Position numbers and translations under genes: made by a program
In this document: one piece after another, positions 22,804 through 33,137 of the stretch
Layout of the letters: each line of letters opens with the position of its first letter
Numbering within the stretch: position 1 is the first letter of the stretch
Source: Sesamum alatum
Lineage: Eukaryota; Streptophyta; Magnoliopsida; Lamiales; Pedaliaceae
NCBI GenBank assembly: GCA_034509735.1
Contig: JACGWO010000012.1
Span: 6,818,367 to 6,882,366, forward strand
Length of the DNA: 64,000 nt
Direction of reading: 5' to 3'
Notes under the pieces: model-generated
Databases searched by the model: none
What the model saw: the letters and a program-made list of their open reading frames with translations, nothing else
What the model was told of the DNA's origin: nothing

Positions 22804-23228
22804 GGGTAAATTCCAACTATCTCCCTGAGGTTTGACATAATTATAAATACCTTTTTGTTGTTTGAAAAATTACAAATACCCCCCTAAGGTTTGTAACTGT
22901 CTAACAAATAACCTATTTTCATCTATTTTATGGGTGACCTAACCAAAATGTCCTTATACAAACTGATTTATTCTTAAAATATTTTGAATTTTTTTGGACT
23001 ATAATGCGCAGGGAGAGGTTTCTTAAGTTTTTTACACAGAGAAGCAATAATGTAATTTTCCTCGGTTGATTTTTCTACAATTGTAACTAAAAATTCAAGG
23101 GCAGAATGGTCAATTTAACGCATCTGGTTAAAAGTTACAAATCTGAATGAGGTATTTGTAATTTTTCAAACAACGAGGGGGTATTTGTAATTCTGTCAAA
23201 CCTCATGGAAGGTAGTTGTAATTTACCC
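22804..23228. mobile_element. MULE-type MITE with 9-bp target-site duplication
   Basis: The element is 425 bp. It starts GGGTAAATTCCAACTATCTC and ends with the inverted copy ...GTAGTTGTAATTTACCC. Inverted similarity runs for roughly 80 bp from each end (GGTTTGACATAATTATAAAT and GTTGTTTGAAAAATTACAAA on the left, the complement on the right). It is flanked by the perfect 9-bp duplication ATAAATATA (22795-22803 and 23229-23237), the size produced by Mutator-like transposases. It encodes nothing. Confidence 0.93.
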
Positions 23229-23237
23229 ATAAATATA

Positions 23238-23435
23238 TTATAATGACTAGTGACCCAAACATTATTTGTTTGTAATATTTTAAGCCTCGATAATGCCGGA
23301 CTATTAGTTTACAGTAAAGTAATTATTACATGATCAAAGGTTGAAAATATAATAATATTATTAAATAAAAGTCCTAATTGCATCTTTACCCACATTTATT
23401 CCTCGAATAGAACACTCATTTGGGAATGATGATCA
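23238..23435. other. fossil P450 3'-flank segment
   Basis: AATTATTACATGATCAAAGG (about 23321-23340), the following AT-rich stretch and CCTAATTGCATC resemble 30908-30972, and the first part also resembles the region just 3' of the intact P450 (13241-13285). No coding sequence. Confidence 0.5.
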
Positions 23436-24135
23436 TGTAGGGGATGAATGAGATGGATAGTGCGGGAAATTATGTATTACGAAGTCGAGGCAAGAGTTAG
23501 AATCTTAATCTTTAAGATAATTATTGCCCCGCTCTACTGCTCACAGAATCAGCAATTTGCCTCCCAAGATACAACGACTTTTTATCTCAAAGTAGCAGCA
23601 CTAAAAATTTTGAGAACCGACGAACTAAACGATATTTTGAAACTCTCTTGCTAAACTCTATTTGCAGAATGCTTTTATGCTTATGAATGCTATGAATGAG
23701 TTGAATCACTATTATACATGATAATGAGAGGGTCTATTTATAGGAGTTGGAAAGGTGTATCGAACGGACATGTCCAGTCAGAAAAGATGCCTTTGAAAGG
23801 TTATGACCTTTCATCCGAATGGTCGCATCATTTCACCGAAAGGACATACCATTTCACTCAAATGGACGCATCATTTCACCCGAAGGACATACCATTTCAC
23901 TCAAAAGGATGCGTTGTTTCATCCAAAGGGTTTCACCCAATGGACACATCATTTCAATCAGAGGACACACCCATTAGGTTGATCAGACACGATCAGATGA
24001 TGATTCGGGCCCATCAACCATCATCTACGTGTCACGAGCTGTCATGAGCTATCATGAGCTTGTTATGCGTCATACATCATAACCAATCACTTGTCACGAT
24101 TTATTCTTTAATTTATCATTCACCATTTTGCAACA
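23436..24135 (-). repeat. Copia-3 3' LTR
   Basis: Runs from TGTAGGGGATGAATG to TTGCAACA. It contains a short tandem array near 23830-23925 (units built on GGACATACCATTTCACTCAA and CATCATTTCACC). Similar to 26182-26897 throughout. Confidence 0.9.
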
Positions 24136-24739
24136 ATCCCCCACATGAACGAAAATTAATGCATATGAGCATGCAGACACTTAAGAGAGTTTCAACCGAG
24201 GAGTCATTACATCCGGATAGATAGTTTGTGGCTTTGAACCTTCATTAGGAGAGTACCATCAGATTTACTTGGCTAATCAGTGAATATGATGTCTTGAACT
24301 GTTCAGCCTTTGGTGTAAACCAAGACAATAGTACCCCCACAATGCCTTCTCTAATATTTTTTATTCTCACAGTTGAGTCCGTTTTGGCCCTAGACTCCAT
24401 CTTGGTTTCAAAAGTGTTTTACATTTGAAGCGGCCCGTCTTCACACTTATATAGGTGATCTCCTATAATGTTCTTGACGTAGAATAGGAATCATTAATAG
24501 CTTATAGCTTAACTTCTACCCTTTTACTGACAACACTTTTTGTCATAGGAACGGGAAGGAGTAAAACTCCAAGTGCTTTCCACAATCTTTATAACTTAGT
24601 TGTCCCATTGAACCAAGATCTTGGGATCTCCAGTCAACAAGATTGGGTTGCCGCTATAAAGATTTAATTGTCGGGTTTTAATCCCATTCCCCTCGACGAA
24701 CAGTATACTTGATCTCTAGAAAGGTCTTGTATTAATGAA

Positions 24740-25560
24740 TCAATTATCATTTGACTTAATATAGTCAATAAATATGATTTCACTAGAGATCCATTGTCTT
24801 ATGGTATTGTATCTTTGACGTATATGTCTAGATTTACCATTATACATATTGCTTTGTGCCCTTTCAATAGTCGAATGACTATCATAATTTATCATAATTG
24901 CAGGCACTTGCTTTTGTCCAACAAGGAATGTACTCCAAAACATTACGAAGCCATTCAGCTTCTTCTCCAGCTTTATCTAAAGCTATAAACCCAGATTCTA
25001 TAATAGAACGAGTGCTTTTCTCTATATATATTAATTTACCAATCATTCTTGAAAATTCAATTTGACCTCGTGTTCACCTTGATTCTTTGCTAAGTGTAGA
25101 TTTCTATCTACACAAGTCTTAGCAGGTGAATGGTCATGAACATTGAACTTTCTAGTACAATCTCAACATGATGAGACTATGATAAGACAAGTCTACAGAC
25201 GTTTTAGAGATCTTAATCTCTACGATTACGTCAGTTAAACATTATGTCTTTCAAATCAAAGTATTTTGTCAATACTTTCTTGGTAGAGATTGCTTCCCTT
25301 TATCAACATGTCATCTACATATAGACAGACTATGTAAAGGAGCTGGAAGTGCCTTTAACATAGATACGTTTATTACACTCGTTGACCTTGAAGTCATTTG
25401 ACAACATGGTACGGTCAAATTTTTCATGTTATTTTTTAGGAGCTTGTTTAAGCCCATACAACGATTTGAAGAGTCTACAGACCTTTTCTTGGCCAGGAAC
25501 GACAAACCCTTCATGTTATTCCATGTAGATCTCTTCATCTAACTCACCATTCAAGTAATT
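24740..25560 (-). pseudogene. Copia-3 RT and RNase H remnants
   Basis: Minus-strand translation shows GFVVPGQEKVC then KSLYGLKQAP (about 25500-25440), VNECNKRIYV, and, further on, INYDSHSTIERAQSNMYNGKSRHIRQRYNTIRQ (24890-24790), the C-terminal part of copia RNase H. Many stops. The YVDD region is not recognisable. Confidence 0.8.
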
Positions 25561-25839
25561 TTTGAGTTCCTTCCTCAGCGAAGGTAACTTACAATCATAG
25601 CAGCTACTTGGAAGGATCATTGAGCCTCATTCCTTCCGCATGCAGATCATGCAAGATCAGTTGAAATTTTTGGACTTGGCTCATCACCATTTTGGAATCC
25701 ACTATTTTGAATTCCAAGAACTTCCTAATTATGAATTTCTTTAAGCAAGCATCCTCCGTTTTATATTTCTTTTTCAAGGATTCTCAAAAGGTTTTTGCAC
25801 TCTTGGTTGAGCTAAATACGTTTTACAAAGTATCACTCA

Positions 25840-26160
25840 AGACATTGAGGATGTGATTTCTACATAGAAAATCCCCATGCATCAAAAGCAGCCCTTTGTT
25901 GGGGATTAGTCTCCCCCTCAAAAACAACGGGGGTTTCCTCACTTAAGAACCTAGCTAGGTTCAATGTAGTGAGGTAGAACAACATCTTTTGATGCGATCT
26001 CTTAAAATCGTTATCGGAGGATTTCTCCGGCCTTTCTCCTTGGGCAACAATCAGTTGTGGCACATGTGGTTGGAAAGCCATAGTAGTCAGATTAGTAGTA
26101 GCAGATCCAGTCGTCATAGCCGGATTGATAGCAGCAGATCCAGTCGCCATAATACACAAT
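25840..26160 (-). pseudogene. Copia-3 gag fragment
   Basis: A 99-codon frame from the ATG at 26159 (MCIMATGSAA... or internal MATGSAAINPAMTTGS) contains KMLFYLTTLNLARFLSEETP and AAFDAWG, as in gag of SIRE- or RTM-like copia elements (K-x-L-F-Y-L-T-T-L-N-L). It continues out of frame to about 25700 (VLSDTL). Confidence 0.75.
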
Positions 26161-26181
26161 GACAGATAATTGTCTTAAACT

Positions 26182-26897
26182 TGTGGGGAATGAATGAGAT
26201 GGATAGTGCGGGAAATTGTTGTGTATTACGAAGTCGAACCAAGAGTTAGACTCTTTATCTTTAAGAAAATTATTGTCCCGCTCTAGTGCTCACGGAATTT
26301 TGCAATTTGTCTCCCAAGATACAATGATTTTCTATCTCAAAGTAGTAGCACTACAAACTTTGAGAACCGACGAACCAAACGATACTTAACTCTCTTACTA
26401 AACTCTATTTGCAGGATGTTTTTATGCTTATGAATGCTATGAATGAGTTGAATCACTATTATCCATGAATGAAATGATATGAGAGGGCCTATTTATAGGA
26501 GTTGGAAAGGTGTATCGAACGGACATGTCCAGTCAGGAAAGATGCCTTTAAAAGGTTATGACCTTTCATCCGAATGGACGCATCATTTCACCGAAAGGAC
26601 ATACCATTTCACTCAAATGGATGCATCATTTCACCCAAGGGACATACCATTTCACTCAAATGGATGCGTCGTTTCATCCAAAGAGTTTCACCCAATGGAT
26701 ACATTATTTTTACCAAAGGACACACCCATTAGGTTGATCAGACACGATCGGGTGATGATTGGGGCCCATCAACCATCATCTACGTGTCACGAGCTGTTAT
26801 GAGCTATCACGAGTTTGTTATGCGTCGCACATTATAACCAATCACTTGTCACGATTTATTCTTTAATTTATTCTTTGATTTTAAAAATTGTGCAATA
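26182..26897 (-). repeat. Copia-3 5' LTR
   Basis: Second copy of the 0.7-kb LTR, starting TGTGGGGAATGAATG. The right edge (TGCAATA) has lost the canonical CA and is followed by AT-rich DNA. Confidence 0.85.
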
Positions 26898-28335
26898 ATT
26901 ATGTAATATTGTTCTAGGTGTATTTCTTTAAATTTTGTCTTATTTCAATAGTTTGCGTTCAAGATGTTCTGATTCTTTCTTTTTCTGTTTTTTTTTTGGT
27001 GGAGGGGGGAGCGGAGTGGTGGGAGGTATTTATATGGTATAATATAATAGTTTTCATCGATTGAGTTATGTGCAATAAACAATGTAAAATTAATTTGTGT
27101 TAGAACTTCTCTCAAGAAAATCATAATGTAATTAGTACATCCGACATCAATACTGTAAATATAGTCAATGATACTTGAACAGGTAAAAATTGCTTAAGAA
27201 GATAGATTAAAAAAGAAAAAAAAAACAAACATATCTCTTGAAATAAGTTGCTCCTGACCACTGTTCTTCTTAATCAAATTGTATCATCTTTTTGCCTATT
27301 CGAATAGTAGAGTTCGTTTATTTTGTTTTAACTTAATTATGTGTTTATAAAATTTGTATATTAGATCTTGATAGTATATATGTTCTGTGTTATTGTAGAT
27401 TATATAAACTTTTGGGAACATGGTAAAAATCAATGATGCAAGCAAATATGCAAACTTTGGTGTTTCAAGGTGTGAGAGATCTTTAAACATTGAGCCATCA
27501 TCACATATTAGTTAAAATATTCAGAATTGTAAACCAATTTAGTCTTCTTCAAGTGAATTGTTGGATGAATAATCTCCATTAAAAAAAATTGTATCCAAAT
27601 GTAATATGATATCGATTAGATACCCCCATATGCTAAATTTGTTGAAAACTAAAGATTTAATGATATCTTTATACGCTCACAATAGGAAACGTGATCAAGA
27701 TCAGATCGACAATCAAACCACAAATTAGGAAAAGAAGTTTGCATAACATGTTTGAAGTATATAGTGAGTTGATTATACATTCTTCAATAGTTATGAGTTT
27801 TTGAAATTTAAAGAGTACCATGCAAATTAAGTGGTATGATTAAAGTAGTTGTCATAGTGGTTCAAGTGGTATTATTTCAGTTTGAAATTTTCTACTTTTA
27901 TAATAAAGTACTTACACAAACGTATTTGATGCAATTATTTTATTTTGAACCATTTAGCACATATTTAGCTAATGATTTTAAATTTTTACTTTTATTTGTT
28001 TATTATTAGTTTAGTAATTCCTGAATTAATGTATTTTACATCAATGGATTTTCAAATTGATTCAATTTTACTTTATTTGTTATGTATCATTACTTTAAAA
28101 ACAAAAAAAAACCTTCCGATGTATACAAATGTTACAGAACATTGAGGTATATTTTAATTATGCAATTCATATATAATAGCTAACACAAAGAAATAATTTT
28201 CCACACAATTTTGATTGTCAAGAAGAAGTGAATACAATCAAATCTTAATATTTAAAATCTGAATTAATTCAAATATAAAATTAAATATTTAATTTTATCA
28301 AAAATTATACAGTCGTGCAACGCACGGGTTCATAA
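26898..28335. other. AT-rich segment ending in a Helitron-like 3' terminus
   Basis: No gene is seen. The right end reads CGTGCAACGCACG (a 5-bp-stem hairpin), then GGTTCATAACTAG followed by T at 28335: hairpin plus CTAG/T as in Helitron 3' ends. It directly abuts P450-like sequence, so the Helitron would have inserted in a P450 copy. The 5' TC end is not located. Confidence 0.45.
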
Positions 28336-28470
28336 CTAGTTCAACTTAAATCCATGCACCGAATTTGCTCATGTTGGGGCCAGGAACCATCTTAAGTCTG
28401 AGGTTGTATACAGGACACCTCCTGCAACCAGAGGCAAATGGCAAGAGGGAAAAGTTTTCTATTGTCAATT
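28336..28470 (-). pseudogene. P450 pseudogene fragment (haem-binding region)
   Basis: Minus-strand translation reads ENFSLLPFASGCRRCPV followed by YNLRLKMV, clearly related to NFSLLPFGSGRRRCPG and YNLGLKIV of the intact gene at 13335-15977. The haem cysteine remains but the conserved Gly after it is Val, an indel follows and a TAA closes the frame near the LLHGFNLK equivalent. Cut on the left by a Helitron-like end and on the right, at 28486, by a Tourist-like insertion. It is the remains of a second P450 copy. Confidence 0.88.
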
Positions 28471-28485
28471 GTAATACAGGAATAA

Positions 28486-28835
28486 GAGGGTGTTTGGCAA
28501 GCTTATAAGTTCCTCAAAACATCTTATAAAATGTTTGGGAGCTTATAAGCTTCAAAAATTTATTTGGCAAAACTTTTGAAAAAGAGCTTATAAGATTTCA
28601 AAATAAGATATTTTGGATCTTATAAGTTCTTAAAAAAAAAGTTAACATTTTTAACTTTTTTTGAAACATCTTATAAATTCTATAAGATTAATATGTAATA
28701 TGACAAAAATACCCTCATTCAACCCCCCCCCCCCCCACACCCTCTCTCTACATACACAAACACACACACACTCTCTCCATACACACACCCTCAACACACA
28801 CAAACACACACACACGGTACACACGCACACAATAC

Positions 28836-28871
<36 letters not shown>

Positions 28872-28903
28872 AGATATTCTCTCTCTCTAGGATTTTAAAA
28901 TTC

Positions 28904-28939
<36 letters not shown>

Positions 28940-29506
28940 GTATTTAAAAAAGAGAAAATACTTCATTATTAAGTAATAAATTATTATAGCTAAACAAAAA
29001 TAAGATTGCTATAATATTATATTTACTGAAAAAATATAAATTCAAAACATTATAAGTTATACAAGTAGAAATAGTTATTGCATTAAGAGATAAAACATAT
29101 ATATCTATATTAATATTCGACTAGCAAAGATTATCTAATAAATTTTTATTTGAAGTTAAAGTAATGTGTACTATTTATGAAATTATTTTAAAAATATTTA
29201 AATACAAATATATCAACAAAAATAATAATTTATTTGATTCTAATAGTATCATGTCCTTTTTGGTCATTTTATCAATAAAAAGACATTATAATGCCAAACA
29301 CCCTAACATCTTATTAGAGTGAATTAACATCTTATACACCCTAACATCTTATATTTCACATCTTATAAGTTTTAACATCTTATTTTACCCAAACACTTTA
29401 CGAGCTTATTTTTAAAATAAAATCCAACATCTTATAAGCTCCTAAAACATCTTATAAGATGTAGGAGCTTATAAGATGTTTTAAAAAAGCTTAGCCAAAC
29501 ACCCTC
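28486..29506. mobile_element. PIF/Harbinger (Tourist-like) element with TAA duplication
   Basis: Begins GAGGGTGTTTGGC and ends with the inverted GCCAAACACCCTC. TAA flanks both sides (28483-28485 and 29507-29509), the 3-bp target of PIF/Harbinger elements. Repeats such as AGCTTATAAG and CATCTTATAAG recur near both ends in both orientations. The middle carries simple repeats: a 13-C run, CA, CT and ATT tracts (28726-28940). No transposase is present. Confidence 0.85.
28724..28940. repeat. compound microsatellite: C-run, (CA)n, (CT)n, (ATT)n
   Basis: Consecutive simple-sequence tracts inside the Tourist-like element. They give spurious open frames of low complexity on both strands. Confidence 0.92.
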
Positions 29507-29698
29507 TAAATTGGGGAATGCTCAATTTAATTGGGTCACGTGCAATTTCTCATTTAATTCGGCCAAAAATTGACTAAAATTGTTTAAATTTTAAAGTTAA
29601 ATGACTAAATAACGAAAATCAATTCGTGTAGGACAAAAAATATTACCTCCTAAATTACATGACTAAAATTGTATTTGTTCCTAATAGTATAGATATAA

Positions 29699-30074
29699 GG
29701 GTGAATTACAATGACCTCTCCTGAGATTTGAAATAATTATGAATACCCCCTCATTTTTTTTAAAATTACAAATATCCCCTGTGGTTTATAACCGTCTAAC
29801 AAATAATCTATTTCCATTCATTTTTATGGATAAATAGACCAAAATGCCCTTATGCAAAAATGTGTGGGGAGAGGTTTCCTACGTTTTTTACATAAAGGAG
29901 CAATAATGTAATTTGTCTCGCTGATTTTTTTACTATTTAAAGAAAATGAAGGACAAAATGGATAATTTTAGGCGTTTAGTTAAAATTACAAATTTTAGGA
30001 AGTATTTCTTTTAAAATAAGAAAGTATTTATAATTATATCAAATTGAGAAGACGTGGTTAATGTAATTCATCCT
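29699..30074. mobile_element. second MULE-type MITE copy, diverged
   Basis: Begins AGGGTGAATTACAATGACCTC and ends with GTAATTCATCCT. The interior matches 22804-23228 in order: CTAACAAATAATCTATTTCC, AAAATGCCCTTAT, GGGAGAGGTTTCCTACGTTT, GCAATAATGTAATTTG. The 9-bp duplication is degraded. Same family, older insertion. Confidence 0.82.
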
Positions 30075-31017
30075 AAGCATAAATATAGATATGTTCGAAA
30101 AGAGCTCGTACCATACACATTAATGCCAACATTTTAGATGTCCTAATAATTTGAAAGTCATCATCATTTTCAGTTGAACTTGATTGGACAGGTCTCTTTT
30201 AGTGGGCTTTTGTGTCTTTCACGTTCTAAAATTCTTCTAATTAGGTAAGATTTGTGATCAATCTTGTACACCTCAAGAAGATCAGGATCATCTATTTCTG
30301 GGCATTGTAATAAAAGTCTGATCACACAGTCTAATCTGTAACTAAATTCCAAATTTAGATGCGCCATAAAAATATTACATCCTAGCCATCATTTCTAATT
30401 ACATCTTGACTTCAGAGATATTTCCACAATTTTGCGTCACTATCCATTACTCACCGTAAGTATAGAAAAAATACAAGCAATCCATCTTGATATTGTAAAT
30501 ATGTAAATCATCCTCTTATAAAAAAAATAAATAGTAATTTATTCTTTTATATTTTTTAAAATGAAGCAATTTACCTTTCTAATTAGTTTTGATATATTCC
30601 TTAAATAAAATAAGTAAAAAAATGCATACACGATACAAATATAATAATATTTTTATTAAATTAATAATTTATTATCAAAATGTCATTGAGTAAAATAAAA
30701 TAAAGAAAAACAAACGAATGAGAGAAAATCCATATACAAGGAAAAATATGGATTAGTGAGATAATAAGTGGAGGAGATATAGTTACTTGAATATGAAAAG
30801 TAAAAAATAAAAATAATAGATAAGTTTATAAAAAAAATTAAAATTGGTAGACTAAAAATTGAAAGATACCAAAAGGGTGTTCTCCCTTAATAATAAAGTA
30901 TAGATAATTAAAATAATTATTACATGATCTTGGGTCAGACTATTAATTAATAATAATCCAAATTGCATCAAAATCATCTTTTTTTTTTCTTTGAAAATGA
31001 GGAACGGAATTTTTATA
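30075..31017. other. relics of P450 flanking regions, no gene
   Basis: 30095-30235 resembles the P450 upstream block at 16650-16795. 30908-30972 resembles the P450 3'-flank relic at 23320-23380. In between is AT-rich DNA without coding signal; a 5'-like Helitron end (reverse complement ATCTATACTTTATTATTAA) occurs near 30882-30906. Confidence 0.5.
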
Positions 31018-31447
31018 AACTAGTCAACGTGGCACTTTGTTCCTCCGATCATATAATAAATAATATTTAACATATAAAATATAATATAAATAAGAAAAAG
31101 ATATATCTATAAACCAACACATGCATCACATTTCCAAAAAAAAGAAAACCAACTTAGGGGTATTATTGTAATAACAAAGAATTGGTGTCGGGATGTACGT
31201 AAACGCTCTTTTGAGTAAAAATGAGATTTTCTTTTTATATTAATATAGATAATATTTCACATTTTAAAATATAATATAAATAAGAAAAAAATATATATAA
31301 ATCAACACATCACATTTCAAAAAGGAAGAAAGAAAAGAAAAGAAAAAAAACTAATTTAGGGATATTATTGGTATGACAAAAAATTGGTGTCGCCTATAAG
31401 TAACCGCTCTTTTTAAAAATGGAATTTTCTTTTTATATTAGTATAGA
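31018..31447 (-). mobile_element. Helitron-like element with duplicated 5' terminus
   Basis: On the minus strand it starts ATCTATACTAATATAAAAAG (A/TC insertion context, right edge about 31447) and ends GCCACGTTGACTAGT near 31018. The terminal segment of about 190 bp occurs twice in tandem, 31251-31447 and 31068-31250, each starting with its own TCTATA(C/T)TAATATAAAAAGAAAAT. The 3' part is shared with 14700-14952. No Rep/helicase coding. Confidence 0.6.
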
Positions 31448-31589
31448 TAACCAAAAAACAACTATACAACCCACTGTTAAAACTCAACTCCTCTGTAGCA
31501 ATAACCACACAAAGCAGTAAATAAGAACTCTTAAGAACACAACCTACATTAAACATACAGCAACCTCTTTGAATCCTCAATTGTCATCG

Positions 31590-33137
31590 TGTGATGTCCA
31601 CAAAATTCTAAACATAATTATGGGATTAATTGATAATTATTTAAAAAAATTTGTTAATTAATAGATAAATTATAGATTAAATTGTGATCATATTAAGACT
31701 TGAACGGAGTAAATCAAAACTTTATATAATATTTGGGAGCAATTTATTAATTAAGAAAATTAAAAAGAACGTAATGGATATTTTGAAAAAGTTTATAAAA
31801 ATTAAAAAAAAAGAAAAAAAGAGATGATAATGATGGGTGCTGTCATCACACCCATCTTTTTCTAAAAACACACACACACACCTAAACACATAATCACACA
31901 CAAACACACTTCACAAACACACACGTACACTCAAACAGACTCGACCGAAAAATTGAGGGCACGAGAACAACGTACAAGACTGAACACTCATTTTTACTAA
32001 TTGAATCGTGGTAAAATCGAAGTAAGTAAATAATTAGCACGATCTGTATATGTTCCTTTTCCTATCAGTGTTGTGTAAGTAAATAATTAGTATTCTCAAT
32101 ATATGTGTTCTTTCTTTGTCATACCACCTTAGGTAAGTCTATGATTCGTGCTAAAATTAATCTATTTTGAATTTTATGAGTTATTGGTCATTGATTTGAA
32201 CGATTAATATTGTGAAAGTAAAATGACGAAACATATTGAAATGTTCAATTTGTTGAATGATATGTTGGTGTTTGCCAATGATAATGTGTTGGTATGGGCT
32301 ATTACTTGACTAGTTGGCTTACAAGAACGGTGATATGTGGAATTGAGGGAGTGATGGAAATTGAATGTAACTATGATATGAATACTCCTTGATGTTGTTG
32401 AATAGCCTATGTGGCAAAATAAAATGAAAAGAGCTATGATGCGATATGAAAGAGCTATGATGCGTTGTGAAAAGAGCTATGATAGGAAATGAAAAGAGCT
32501 TTGATGGGAAATGAAAGAGCTATGATGCGAAATGAGATTGATGAGCCTGTATGGCATGTCAAGGGGATTCATATGAATGAATAGTGAGGTTGAGTTGGTG
32601 GAGAAACACACTATATCGCCTTTCTGATAAGCCAACTAGAATAAGACGAGTTTGATTTATTGTCTTGTTATGAAATGATTACATGGAGAAATGAAATGAA
32701 ATGTGTTGGAATCAAATTGATTATATTTTATATACGTCGCTTATTTTTGTTTGATTTGGACCTCTATTCGATGTGCATGTGTGGGTAGTGCCAGTTATTT
32801 ACTTACTGAGTTGCAGGCTCACTCCTCTGCAAATATTTTGCAAGTAGATCTTGTTGTATCCATTCTAAAAGAATAAGTCCATTTTGAATTCTAAGTCAGG
32901 TCGGGCCAGTATGGGGAGTTCTCCTCACAAGTCAAGAATGTTAGCTAAAATGTTGAGAATGTTATTACATATTAAAAGTGGGGGTGAGATAAATATGCTT
33001 ACTGCGATGATGAGACTACGTGTATATATATTCAGCAAGAGACTGAATTATGTGCATAACTACATATATAAACAGGGTTTACATTAAGTGCGATATTTAG
33101 GGGAGACATAGTCGTAGTGCCATAAGAGGGTGTTACA
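31590..33137 (+). repeat. solo LTR, Gypsy-like
   Basis: Begins TGTGATGTCC and ends AGAGGGTGTTACA, matching inverted TGT...ACA ends common in plant Gypsy LTRs. The 3' part has the CTTACTGAGTTGCAGGCTCACTCC block typical of such LTRs. A (CA)n tract lies at 31866-31925 and a 20-bp minisatellite at 32419-32530. No internal region or primer-binding site adjoins it and no convincing target-site duplication is seen (CATCG versus GATTG), so the family is tentative. Confidence 0.55.
32419..32535. repeat. minisatellite with GAAAAGAGCTATGATG units
   Basis: Five to six copies of a 19-22 bp unit of the form AAATGAAAAGAGCTATGATG, with small changes between copies. It lies within the putative Gypsy-like LTR. 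Confidence 0.85.

Larger units (their letters stand above)
23436..26897 (-). mobile_element. Copia-3: internally deleted minus-strand copia element
   Basis: Two LTRs of about 700 bp (23436-24135 and 26182 to about 26897) enclose only 2 kb. On the minus strand a gag piece (26159-25840) is followed directly by RT and RNase H remnants (25560-24740). Protease and integrase are missing. A C-tract at 24138-24142 marks the polypurine tract. No matching 5-bp target-site duplication is seen (left GATCA, right differs), which could reflect decay or recombination between two elements. Confidence 0.87.

Noticed and set aside
23718..24047. 109-codon plus-strand frame, also present as a 107-codon frame at 26479-26802
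   Set aside because: Both lie antisense in the two LTRs of Copia-3, so the second copy is expected from LTR identity. The tandem FHPxDxxF-like pattern comes from a short DNA repeat. No promoter or family match.
28651..28873. Open frames on both strands rich in His/Thr or Cys/Val
   Set aside because: They are translations of CA/CT microsatellites inside the Tourist-like element, not genes.
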